Shown in pieces: positions 16,039 to 24,307 of a stretch of DNA of 64,000 bases; positions within the stretch are counted from its first letter, which is position 1, and the number at the start of each line of letters is the position of its first letter. The notes beneath the pieces were generated by a model. The model did not search any database, was not told where the DNA came from, and saw only the letters and a list, made by a program, of their open reading frames with translations. This DNA is from Halalkalibacter oceani (GTDB lineage: Bacteria; Bacillota; Bacilli; Bacillales; Bacillaceae_D): assembly GCF_023715705.1 (NCBI RefSeq), contig NZ_JAMBOS010000014.1:29012-93011 (forward strand). Reading direction: 5' to 3'. The position numbers and the translations under genes were made by a program.

Positions 16039-19000
16039 ATGAAAAAATTACTCACACTGTGGATGGCGATGATACTTGCCTTGACGGTCATCCTTCCAGC
16101 TGAAGCGATACAAGCTGCTGGTAGTACAGAGAGTGCGCAAGTAGAGGGATCCGTCGAACTTGATGTTAGCCAATCTCTCTTAGCAATAACGGAAAAAAGA
16201 ACGATACAGGTTCGCGTTGATTTCGGAGAACGTGTTGACCTGGATGGACTGGAATGGTCATTTGGTGGAAAAGCCTTATCTGACTGGCAGCAATGGAACA
16301 GTGATGCCGGTGAGTATTCGGGTGATTCCTACATAACGATCGTGGAGGAGCCTGCCTATGTCGGAGATTCTACGACAATTGAAGCAGAAATCCAATTCGG
16401 TCTTCCTTATGGAACAACGGATTTATCACCAAGAAACATCCGCGTTCTTTATCCTGAACTGATCGGGGTATACGATTTAGCGGTACATGATCCGGAAACA
16501 GATCAGGTTGCGTCAGCCGAAATGAAGCTGAACGTTTATGATGAATTCCGGACATATGAGGAAATCAAGCCGGAGATCGACCGGGTCTTCGCTGAAGCGG
16601 ATCGTGATCGCTATTTAGAATATAAGAAGCTTGGTGAAAGCGCAGAAGGCCGCGATATTCATTTTGTTGTGCTGGCAAGAGATCAGCAGGCGGTAGAGAA
16701 ATATTTGGATGAAACATTGCCGACGGCGCTGGAAGACCCAGCTGAGATTTTAGAAAAATTAGAGAATGGCACAATGGGTGATTACCAAATTCCGATTTGG
16801 TTTAACAATATTCATCCGGACGAAGTGGAAGGGATCGACGCGCAAATCGAGTTATTTAACAAACTTGCGCTCGAGGATGAAGTGACGTTTCAGACGACAG
16901 ATGAAAACGGGGCTGAGCAGACCGTTACGTTAAATGTCGATGACGTGCTTGATCATGTTATTATTTTGTTCAACTTTACGCATAACCCGGACGGGCGTGT
17001 AGCAAATACGAGAGCAAATGCCAATGGTTTCGATTTGAACCGGGATAACGCCTATCAAACTCAGGTTGAAACAATTGCTGTAAATGAGGAAATTGCAAAA
17101 TGGACGCCGCTTTCCTTTATTGATATTCACGGATATGTGAAAGGATTTTTAATCGAGCCGGCTACGCCGCCGCACAATCCAAACTTTGAATATGATTTAC
17201 TGGTCGATAATATGGTTGGACAGGCACACGCGATGGGGCGTGCCGGAGTAGCCAATTCAGATATCGAGTCCTACCTCATTCCACTTTTTGACTATGAAAA
17301 CGGCTGGGATGATATGACTCCGGCATACACGGCTATTTTCACGATGCTTCATGGTTCTCTCGGGCATACGGTGGAAGTTCCGGATTTAAGCCAGGATTCA
17401 TTATATGCCGCCGTACATGTGGGACTGGGTGCGATTGATTATGTTGTAAACAATAAAGATCAGTTATTTAAAGATCAGCTGACGTTGTTCAAACGCGGAG
17501 TAGAGGGCGAGGATAACCGCGCCGTCGATCCATGGTTTGTCAATCAGGCAGGAGAAGAGATTGGACGTATTCGTGGGGAACATGAGAACTTCTTCCCTGA
17601 ATATTATGTCATTCCTGTTGATGAGCAGCTGCAAAAGAATGTATTAGAAGCAACGAATATGGTCGAATACCTTCTGAGAAATGGAATTAAAGTAGAAGAA
17701 ACAACAGAGGAAGTCAGCGTGAACGGCGTTACGTACCCGGCCGGTACTTATGTCGTGCCGATGAAACAGGCGAAGCGCGGCTTTGCCAATGCGATGCTTT
17801 ATCCAGGTGAGGATATTTCCGACTGGGAAGCAATGTATGATGCAATTGTCGTAAACTTCCCGGCACTGCGCGGCTTTGACAGCATTGAAGTGCGTGAAGA
17901 AAATGCCTTTGCGGATGCAACAGAAGCTGTTGAGTCAGTCACAAAACCGGGTACCGTGATTCAATCTTCGGTTTCTCATTACTTCATTGGGAATTCGAAT
18001 AATGATGCGATTAAAGTGGTTAACCAATTGCTTGCAGACGGCAAAACAGTTGAGCAGGTAACAAGCGGAGAATACGCTGGTGATTTCCTCGTTCAAACAA
18101 GCGATTTACTAAGCTATGTCAATGATTATACGCTTGCGGTAGAACCGGTGGAAGAAACGGTCGAAACACGGCAGCTGGAGCAGCCTAAGGTTGCTGTAAT
18201 TGGTTCAGCCCAAAGCAAATTTGTTGTCGAGGAGCTTGGCTTCCAGGTCGTTGAGCTGGACGAAGCAAATGTTATCGTCGATGACGCAGGAGCGATTAAT
18301 CCTGACACCATTAGCGGTAAAGCTTATGTCGGAATTGGCGGACGTTCTTTGAATGCTGTCAAGGAGGCGAACCTGCTTGATGGATTTAATTTTGCGACTA
18401 CCGCGCTTTCTCACGAAGGTCTTGTTCATTCGGATGTGACGTCGCATCTTTATACAGCTGGTTATGATGCCAAAGAGCAGTTGTATGTGACGACCGGATC
18501 ATGGATTACAGCAGTACCGGAGGAAGGCGAGATTCTTGCCCGCGTTGCAGATGACGCAGAATTTTTTGTTGCCGGCTGGTGGCCTGGACATGAAGAAGCA
18601 CAAGGAGAAACGCTTGCTTTTACAACAACTTATGAAGAGCAGCCTTTCACATTATTTGCGAATGACTTAACTTATCGAGCCCATACTGGTCACAGCTTCC
18701 GTTTACTGTCAAACAGCTTGTTTGCGGCAGAAGCCAGTGGAAAATCTGCTCCGGAAGAAGCACGATTCCCTGATGTGCCTGCGGGCCACTGGGCTAACGA
18801 AGCGGTTGAAACTCTTTGGCAGCAGGGAATTATCAGTGGGCATGCTGATGGAACATTCAAGCCAGGTCAGGCATTATCCCGCGGTCAGGGAGCCGGACTG
18901 CTGACAACAGCCTTGCAGCTGGAAAGCCCTTCGACGATAACGGAAGTGCCGTTTACGGATTTGAATGTCGATGATTATTATGCTCGGGTTGCCTGGGCTG

Positions 19001-19290
19001 TGGAGAATGCCGGGATTATGAATGGTAAGTCAAATGGCCGCTTTGCAGCAAACGACCCATTAACTCGGGAACAAATGGCCTCGATTCTTGTACGAGCTTT
19101 TGATCTTGAGAATACAGGTGATACGGTAAATCTTTCCGATAGCGATCAGGCAGCGGGTGTTCACAAGGATGACATTGTGATTCTTGCTCAGCACGGGCTG
19201 ACAAATGAAACGGTCTATCGTCCAAAGGATACCGTGACACGCGCAGAATTTGCGACGTTCTTGTATCGGGTAGTAGCAGGACTGGAATAA
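16039..19290 (+). CDS. Secreted M14 zinc carboxypeptidase-like protein with three SLH domains
   Basis: This large 1083-residue exported enzyme has a Sec signal peptide (KKLLTLWMAMILALTV, cleavage probably after the AEAIQAA region). The M14 peptidase domain (about 185-470) shows zinc ligands in NNIHPDEVEG (HxxE) and FIDIHGYVKGF, the substrate-site FNFTHNPDGR and FDLNRDN, and a candidate catalytic Glu in GHTVEVPDL. A long middle region of unknown role follows. Three C-terminal SLH repeats (starting FPDVPAGHWANEA, PFTDLNVDDYYARV and LSDSDQAAGVHKDD) would bind pyruvylated cell-wall polymer. It probably trims peptides or peptidoglycan at the cell surface. A strong terminator follows. Confidence 0.9.
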   Translation: MKKLLTLWMAMILALTVILPAEAIQAAGSTESAQVEGSVELDVSQSLLAITEKRTIQVRVDFGERVDLDGLEWSFGGKALSDWQQWNSDAGEYSGDSYITIVEEPAYVGDSTTIEAEIQFGLPYGTTDLSPRNIRVLYPELIGVYDLAVHDPETDQVASAEMKLNVYDEFRTYEEIKPEIDRVFAEADRDRYLEYKKLGESAEGRDIHFVVLARDQQAVEKYLDETLPTALEDPAEILEKLENGTMGDYQIPIWFNNIHPDEVEGIDAQIELFNKLALEDEVTFQTTDENGAEQTVTLNVDDVLDHVIILFNFTHNPDGRVANTRANANGFDLNRDNAYQTQVETIAVNEEIAKWTPLSFIDIHGYVKGFLIEPATPPHNPNFEYDLLVDNMVGQAHAMGRAGVANSDIESYLIPLFDYENGWDDMTPAYTAIFTMLHGSLGHTVEVPDLSQDSLYAAVHVGLGAIDYVVNNKDQLFKDQLTLFKRGVEGEDNRAVDPWFVNQAGEEIGRIRGEHENFFPEYYVIPVDEQLQKNVLEATNMVEYLLRNGIKVEETTEEVSVNGVTYPAGTYVVPMKQAKRGFANAMLYPGEDISDWEAMYDAIVVNFPALRGFDSIEVREENAFADATEAVESVTKPGTVIQSSVSHYFIGNSNNDAIKVVNQLLADGKTVEQVTSGEYAGDFLVQTSDLLSYVNDYTLAVEPVEETVETRQLEQPKVAVIGSAQSKFVVEELGFQVVELDEANVIVDDAGAINPDTISGKAYVGIGGRSLNAVKEANLLDGFNFATTALSHEGLVHSDVTSHLYTAGYDAKEQLYVTTGSWITAVPEEGEILARVADDAEFFVAGWWPGHEEAQGETLAFTTTYEEQPFTLFANDLTYRAHTGHSFRLLSNSLFAAEASGKSAPEEARFPDVPAGHWANEAVETLWQQGIISGHADGTFKPGQALSRGQGAGLLTTALQLESPSTITEVPFTDLNVDDYYARVAWAVENAGIMNGKSNGRFAANDPLTREQMASILVRAFDLENTGDTVNLSDSDQAAGVHKDDIVILAQHGLTNETVYRPKDTVTRAEFATFLYRVVAGLE

Positions 19291-19308
19291 GAGCAAAGGA
19301 AGTGGATG

Positions 19309-19355
19309 GGCCGTGCCAAAAGGTAAGAAAACAACCTTTTGGTACGGCCTTTTTT
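19309..19355 (+). terminator. Terminator of the SLH peptidase gene
   Basis: GGCCGTGCCAAAAGGT pairs with ACCTTTTGGTACGGCC with one mismatch, then six T. It is a clear member of the shared-inner-stem terminator family. Confidence 0.9.
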
Positions 19356-19421
19356 CTCGCTGTTGTGCTGCGGGGGAAGGTATGGTATAAGTGGAAGCAC
19401 AATCATAAGAAGGAGACGAAC

Positions 19422-20165
19422 ATGGCTAATTTTAAACTGACTGTCCAGTATGACGGCAGCCGCTACAAGGGCTGGCAAAGACTCGGAAAAGGAGAGGCGA
19501 CCATTCAGGGAAAGCTGGAAGAAGTGTTATCGAGGATGAGCGGCAGTGAGATTGAGATCATCGGAGCGAGCCGTACTGACGCGGGCGTCCATGCTCTTGA
19601 GCAAATTGCAAATGTCAAGCTTGATCACGCCACTGAGGCGGAAATCAAAGCGTATGTAAATAAATATTTACCGCAGGATATAAGTGTTTCCCGTGTCGAG
19701 ACTGTGCCGGAACGCTTCCATGCGCGCTATCATGTCAAAGACAAAACGTATTTGTACCGGATTTGGAATGAAGAACATCCGCATCCTTTTATGCGCAAAT
19801 ACAGCATGCATGTAGAGCAGAAGCTGGATTTGCCGCTCATGCGCCAAGCCTCCCAGGCTTTTTTCGGTGAGCATGACTTTACAGCCTTTTCAAATGCCAA
19901 ATCAAAGAAGAAATCAATGGTCCGTCATATTTACGCGATTAAAATTGAAGAGACGGCCGGCGTCGTTGATATCCGGATCCGCGGCAACGGCTTTCTCCAT
20001 AATATGGTGCGGAAAATGGTTGGTCTGCTGATTGAAGTCGGCCTTGGCAAAAAGGACGTAGATGATGTGACAGCAATTTTGCAGGCCAAACAACGCTACC
20101 CGGGCCTGATGGCCGAAGCGCAAGGGTTGTATTTAGAGGCGATTAGTTATAAATACAGAGAGTAA
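19422..20165 (+). CDS. truA: tRNA pseudouridine synthase A
   Basis: This 247-residue enzyme makes pseudouridine at positions 38-40 of the tRNA anticodon arm. The catalytic Asp lies in IGASRTDAGVHALEQ; other family marks are YDGSRYKGWQR, FHARYHVKDKTYLYRI and GNGFLHNMVRKMVG. The start is ATG 19422 with AAGGAGACGA upstream. In Bacilli truA is usually found in the ribosomal-protein cluster after ecfT; this copy is alone, so it may be a second paralogue. Confidence 0.93.
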   Translation: MANFKLTVQYDGSRYKGWQRLGKGEATIQGKLEEVLSRMSGSEIEIIGASRTDAGVHALEQIANVKLDHATEAEIKAYVNKYLPQDISVSRVETVPERFHARYHVKDKTYLYRIWNEEHPHPFMRKYSMHVEQKLDLPLMRQASQAFFGEHDFTAFSNAKSKKKSMVRHIYAIKIEETAGVVDIRIRGNGFLHNMVRKMVGLLIEVGLGKKDVDDVTAILQAKQRYPGLMAEAQGLYLEAISYKYRE

Positions 20166-20214
20166 GTCTCTCCAAGCGAAGTATGATAAAGACGTAAGTA
20201 TGAAAAGATGACAA

Positions 20215-20246
20215 TAAGAGGAAAGGCTTGCCTTCCCTCTTTTTTA
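20215..20246 (+). terminator. Terminator of truA
   Basis: AAGAGG-AAGGC and GCCTT-CCTCTT form the stem, followed by a run of T. Confidence 0.7.
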
Positions 20247-20419
20247 CGTCCAGAGTTTAAAGGCGTTCTCCTGCTGCAATCTCAACAAAAGCAGCTACAG
20301 AAATAAATTCCCGGCAGATCATCTGACAAGATAGCTGTGAACGAGTTGTTTTTGTATTATTCTAATAATTACATAAACGACGTTAAGGATTCACTTCTAT
20401 CAGTAAAGGAGAGATGGTC

Positions 20420-20668
20420 ATGAAACGAAGTAATGAGTATAAGCTGCAAAATTATTATTTAGCGGAAATCGATACAGTCGAAAAGGGGAAGTCCGTCTTG
20501 AAAATGGACAGATGGAGCTGGGATATTTATATTGCGACAAATGAAAATAAGGAGTATCAGGGAAAGGCCGTCGCTCCGGGCAAAGGAATTGAAATCCCGT
20601 GGACGCCGCTCGGAAAGGACTTTCTGGAAGAAATGATGGGGATCTGTCAGCGGAAGATGATCAGCTAG
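20420..20668 (+). CDS. Small hypothetical protein
   Basis: This is an 82-residue soluble protein beginning MKRSNEYKLQNYYLAEID. I choose ATG 20420 because AAAGGAGAG lies eight bases before it, while the ATG at 20414 is too close. It has a Trp-rich centre (DRWSWDIYIATNE) and a PWTPLGKDFLEEMM ending but no motif I recognise. It stands alone between terminators: AACGTGAGG/CCTTCGCGTT with T7 follows at about 20692-20730. Confidence 0.65.
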   Translation: MKRSNEYKLQNYYLAEIDTVEKGKSVLKMDRWSWDIYIATNENKEYQGKAVAPGKGIEIPWTPLGKDFLEEMMGICQRKMIS

Positions 20669-20795
20669 GAAAAAAGAAAAACTGACTGAAGAAACGTGAG
20701 GGGCCTAAGATGGCAACCTTCGCGTTTTTTTGTGGGCCGACATAGGATAAAGACGCCATGTTGTTTTTAAAAGAAAATATTTGTCATAGCAGAGA

Positions 20796-20891
20796 ATGGC
20801 AAATCGTATACTTTTTATAGCTTTATGGTTAGTATTTGCTTTGTTTGGCTGGATTTCATTTACGATCGTATACGATGAAGCGGGGAGTTGA
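20796..20891 (+). CDS. Possible single-helix membrane mini-protein
   Basis: ATG 20796 opens a 31-codon frame: MANRILFIALWLVFALFGW, then ISFTIVYDEAGS. It is one long hydrophobic helix with a charged tail. The ribosome site is weak (AGAG). It lies 66 bases before the 2-hydroxycarboxylate transporter gene, so it could be a helper peptide or chance. Nothing else is seen in the 20669-20957 gap besides the preceding terminator. Confidence 0.3.
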   Translation: MANRILFIALWLVFALFGWISFTIVYDEAGS

Positions 20892-20957
20892 GGCTGGCTG
20901 AAAATGAATGCGCTTACTTTTTGGAGGAGAGTTATTACACATTAAGGAGGAGCTAAA

Positions 20958-22268
20958 ATGGAAAGCGGAGGAAGGCGTCTGATTGCCGGGATGAATCCGG
21001 CTGTTTTTGCGATTATTTTTGTCGTAGTTATGGGCGGTGTCTATTTGGAAATATTGCCGAATAACATGCTGGTCGGCTTCGTCATTCCGATGGTGATTGG
21101 CGGGCTGTTTATTTGGCTGGGAGAGAAAATCCCAGTTTTCCGCACATTTGGCGGACCATCATTGCTGTGTATTATTGTCCCGGCTGTTTTTGTCTATTTG
21201 GGTCTCTTTCCGCAGAGCGGGGTTGAGATTGTTAAGGATTTTTATAATGGATACGGCTTTATCGATTTGTTTATTGCTGCTTTAATTGTCGGCAGTCTGC
21301 TGAGCATGGACCGCCAGATTTTGATGAAAGCAGGAGTGCGCTTTTTTATCCCTCTGCTGGCGGGTGTCATCCTGACTTTTGTCGTCGGTGGATTGGTCGG
21401 TCATTTGACAGGCTTTGGCTATAAAGAAGCGATTCTCTTTGTTATCGCTCCGATCATGGGCGGCGGTATCGGCGCGGGGGCCGTTCCAATGTCGGAAATT
21501 TATGCGTCCGGGGCCGGCGGCGATCCTGCTGAGTATTTATCGATGCTCGTTCCGGCGATTATGGTTGCGAACGTGCTATGTATCTTCGTTGCGTCTATTT
21601 TAAATGGTCTTGGTAAAAAGAACAAAAACATGTTTATAAAAGGATTTTCAGGAGAAGGAGAAATTCTTCGTAACGCCAAGAAAAATGAAGCTGCTGAGCC
21701 TGCGGACACAGCTGAGAGTAAGGACACCACAACCTACTCGAATCTGGCTGTTGGCCTGATGATGTCCGGAGCTCTATACATTTTTGGCTATTTCATCGCG
21801 ATGCTGTTCCCGAGTATTCATGCTTATGCCTGGATGATCATTGCGACTGCTCTTGTAAAAATCTTGAACGTCACTCCGGCTGTGATTGAAAAGGCCGCCG
21901 GGGACTGGTTTGATTTTGTCTCGAAAATGCTTCTGCCTTGTATGCTCGTGGCCACAAGCATTGGGTTGATTGACATGCATCAAATTATCGAGGTTGTGAC
22001 GAATCCTGCTTATTTAGGACTGACAGCGTTGACCGTTTTGCTTGCAGCGCTTGGAGCGGGGATTTTTGGCTGGCTGGTTGCGATGTACTTTGTCGAATCA
22101 GCTATCGCCGCCGGGCTTTGTATGGCTGATGTTGGCGGGTCGGGGGACGCTGCTGTTCTTGGAGCGAGTGAAAGACTGCAGCTTATGCCATTTTCTCAAA
22201 TCTCTTCCCGGCTGGGAGGCGTGATCATTTTACTGATCATGTCGATACTCGCTCCTCTGTTTTTATAA
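20958..22268 (+). CDS. 2-hydroxycarboxylate transporter family (CimH/MaeN-like) symporter
   Basis: This 436-residue membrane carrier takes up malate, citrate or a related 2-hydroxy acid with Na+ or H+. The two re-entrant loops of the family are visible: GGGIGAGAVPMSEIY (about 162-176) and the second GG-motif ADVGGSGDAAVLGASERL near the C-terminus, each with the GGxG core. A hydrophilic middle loop rich in Glu and Ala separates the two halves. AAGGAGGAG precedes the ATG. It is followed 39 bases later by a decarboxylating hydroxyacid dehydrogenase and then a GntR regulator, which points to malate or tartrate use. Confidence 0.9.
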   Translation: MESGGRRLIAGMNPAVFAIIFVVVMGGVYLEILPNNMLVGFVIPMVIGGLFIWLGEKIPVFRTFGGPSLLCIIVPAVFVYLGLFPQSGVEIVKDFYNGYGFIDLFIAALIVGSLLSMDRQILMKAGVRFFIPLLAGVILTFVVGGLVGHLTGFGYKEAILFVIAPIMGGGIGAGAVPMSEIYASGAGGDPAEYLSMLVPAIMVANVLCIFVASILNGLGKKNKNMFIKGFSGEGEILRNAKKNEAAEPADTAESKDTTTYSNLAVGLMMSGALYIFGYFIAMLFPSIHAYAWMIIATALVKILNVTPAVIEKAAGDWFDFVSKMLLPCMLVATSIGLIDMHQIIEVVTNPAYLGLTALTVLLAALGAGIFGWLVAMYFVESAIAAGLCMADVGGSGDAAVLGASERLQLMPFSQISSRLGGVIILLIMSILAPLFL

Positions 22269-22307
22269 AAGGGAAAGCAAGACTACTAGATGGAAAGGGA
22301 TGGTGGA

Positions 22308-23405
22308 ATGAATTTTCAAATCACGACATTACCTGGGGATGGAATTGGACCGGAAATCGTTAAAGAAGGCATTAAAGTTATGAAAGCGGCAGAAACGATT
22401 GTCTCAGGCTTTACTCTCGATTTTCAACATTTTGCAGCCGGGGCCGGGCATTATCTGAAAACCGGGAATGTCTTCCCAGATTCGACTTATAAGGCCTGCC
22501 GGGATAGTCACGCGATTTTTCTCGGGAGTATGGGAATTCCCGAGGTCGTGGAAAAGGATGGGACGGAAGTGCAAGGGCAGGTTATTCTGCGTCTGCGGTT
22601 CGAGCTGGATCTCTTTGCCGGGGTGCGACCGGTTAAATTGTATCCGGGTGTGAGGACACCGCTTGAGAATAAGCAGGATATTGATTTTGTTATTGTCCGG
22701 GAGAATACAGAAGGGTTATTTTCTTCCTTTAGAGGCGGCAGCCAGATCGTCAATGAAGTGGTGGCCGATACGATGATGATTAGCCGCAAAGGAACAGAAA
22801 AGATTGCCGATTATGCGTTTCAGCTTGCCGAAAAGCGACAGGGACGGGTGCTTGACGGCAAAAAAATCGTAACCTGCTGCGACAAAAGCAATGTTTTCAA
22901 ATCGCTAGCTTTTTTCCGTAAAGTGTATGATGAAATCGCTGAGAGGTATGAGGGTACTGTCGAGAAAGATTATGCTTATATGGACGCGATGACCCTGTGG
23001 TTGGTGCAAAAGCCGCAGCATTATGATGTGATTGTCTCAGAAAACATGTTTGGTGATATATTGTCTGATTTGGCGGCCGCTTTAGTCGGAGGCATGGGCA
23101 TGGCTCCATCCGGTGATATCGGCTACCGTCATGCCATGTTCCAGCCGGCTCACGGCTCAGCTCCGACGATAGCAGGGAAAGGGATCGCCAACCCGGTCGC
23201 CACCATCCTGTCCGGAGCGATGATGCTGAAATGGCTTGCTGACCAGCATCAGCATCAGGAAGCAGGAGAAGCAGCCCGTTTAATCGAGCGGGCCGTGGCA
23301 GCGACATTGAGTCAAGGCATCCAGACGAGCGATCTGGGCGGGACGTATACGACTGCCGACTTTGGAAATGAGGTAGTTAGTCAAATGGAGAAAATCAGTC
23401 TATAG
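22308..23405 (+). CDS. Tartrate/D-malate-type decarboxylating dehydrogenase
   Basis: This is a 365-residue NAD-dependent enzyme of the isopropylmalate/isocitrate dehydrogenase fold. Motifs are the N-terminal TLPGDGIGPEIV, substrate Arg-rich RLRFELDLFAGVRPVKLYPG, catalytic Tyr/Lys regions VRENTEGLFSSF and CDKSNVFKS, metal site ENMFGDILSDLAAALVGGMG, and NAD loop PAHGSAPTIAGKGIANP. These resemble tartrate dehydrogenase and D-malate dehydrogenase more than LeuB, and the transporter neighbour fits a hydroxy diacid. The start at 22308 has AAAGGGATGG before it. The last stop base is the first base of the next gene's GTG. Confidence 0.88.
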   Translation: MNFQITTLPGDGIGPEIVKEGIKVMKAAETIVSGFTLDFQHFAAGAGHYLKTGNVFPDSTYKACRDSHAIFLGSMGIPEVVEKDGTEVQGQVILRLRFELDLFAGVRPVKLYPGVRTPLENKQDIDFVIVRENTEGLFSSFRGGSQIVNEVVADTMMISRKGTEKIADYAFQLAEKRQGRVLDGKKIVTCCDKSNVFKSLAFFRKVYDEIAERYEGTVEKDYAYMDAMTLWLVQKPQHYDVIVSENMFGDILSDLAAALVGGMGMAPSGDIGYRHAMFQPAHGSAPTIAGKGIANPVATILSGAMMLKWLADQHQHQEAGEAARLIERAVAATLSQGIQTSDLGGTYTTADFGNEVVSQMEKISL

Positions 23406-24085
23406 TGGATAGACAAAACGTGGAGTTGGAAGCAGCCAAAAGGTTAACGCAGGCAGAGAAAATCGCCTTGAAGCTAAGGGATATGATTATTCTTCAGCAA
23501 ATAAAGCCTAATGAAAGAATTAACCAGGACAGCATCAGCAAGCAACTTGGAGTAAGCAAAATTCCGTTGCGTGAGTCATTGAAGATTCTTGAAGCGGAAG
23601 GTCTTGTCTACTCTGTTCCTTATAAAGGTGCGTTCGTTGGAAACATTACGATTGAATACGTGCAGGAAACTTACTATTTACGGTCGGTTCTTGAAGGGAT
23701 CTCGTGCGCCCAGGCAACGCCGTTTTTTGACCAGGCGTCGTTAACGAAGCTTCGCCAGTTTCTCATTCAGGCGGAAGCTGCTCTTGAAAAAGAGGAGCTT
23801 GAACGGTTCATCCGTGAATCAGAGGGCTTCCATGATTTTATCCATGGAATGTCGGGTTATAAGCGGGTAAGCATGATGATCCAGCAGCTAAACACACGTT
23901 CTCTCGTCCTGCGCTTTTACCCTGAGGAGCAATGTTATTTATCGTTAAAGGAGCATACTTTTATTTATGAACGAATAGAGGCGGGCGATTCAGAGGGCGC
24001 GGGTAATGCGATGAGAATGCATGTCCAGCGCTCTGGGATGGATACGGTTAAAGAATTACGGTCTACATTGGCTATTCGGAGTTAA
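23405..24085 (+). CDS. GntR-family regulator (FCD domain)
   Basis: This is a 226-residue repressor or activator. It has a winged helix at residues 18-85 (NQDSISKQLGVSKIPLRESL then KILEAEGLVYSVPYKGAFVG) and an all-helical FCD ligand domain behind it (YYLRSVLEGIS, EGFHDFIHGMSG, MRMHVQRSG). FCD proteins bind small organic acids, often through a metal site. The GTG start overlaps the dehydrogenase stop by one base, so it is co-transcribed and presumably reports on that pathway's substrate. Confidence 0.9.
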   Translation: MDRQNVELEAAKRLTQAEKIALKLRDMIILQQIKPNERINQDSISKQLGVSKIPLRESLKILEAEGLVYSVPYKGAFVGNITIEYVQETYYLRSVLEGISCAQATPFFDQASLTKLRQFLIQAEAALEKEELERFIRESEGFHDFIHGMSGYKRVSMMIQQLNTRSLVLRFYPEEQCYLSLKEHTFIYERIEAGDSEGAGNAMRMHVQRSGMDTVKELRSTLAIRS

Positions 24086-24138
24086 TGGACTGGTGGAAGG
24101 GCGACGAATAACAAAACGATGGTTATGGGCAATTGTTT

Positions 24139-24192
24139 CGAGCTTGAGAAAAGGGCGTCTTTTACCTTTCATTCAAGCTCGCTTATTTTTTT
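24139..24192 (+). terminator. Terminator of the hydroxyacid operon
   Basis: CGAGCTTGA pairs with TCAAGCTCG around an AAAGG/CCTTT inner stem, followed by TTATTTTTTT. Confidence 0.75.
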
Positions 24193-24213
24193 CAAAAAAA
24201 CATTCGTATCTGA

Positions 24214-24241
24214 TTGACATGTGCTGGAGGTTCCATACAAT
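24214..24241 (+). promoter_or_regulatory. SigA promoter of htpG
   Basis: TTGACA (24214-24219), a 16-base spacer and TACAAT (24236-24241) form a near-consensus promoter. The start point would fall at the left edge of the CIRCE element. Confidence 0.75.
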
Positions 24242-24251
24242 ATAAGTAAGA

Positions 24252-24278
24252 TTAGCACTCTAAAGAAATGAGTGCTAA
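24252..24278. promoter_or_regulatory. CIRCE element (HrcA operator)
   Basis: TTAGCACTC, nine bases, then GAGTGCTAA: both 9-base arms match the CIRCE consensus exactly. The element lies in the 5' leader of htpG, 30 bases before its start codon. Confidence 0.95.
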
Positions 24279-24307
24279 CAAAAGAAGCAGAGGAAGGAGA
24301 TCTTTTT

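Noticed and set aside
22897..23307. 136-codon minus-strand frame
   Set aside because: Antisense to the metal- and NAD-binding part of the tartrate-type dehydrogenase; no ribosome site.
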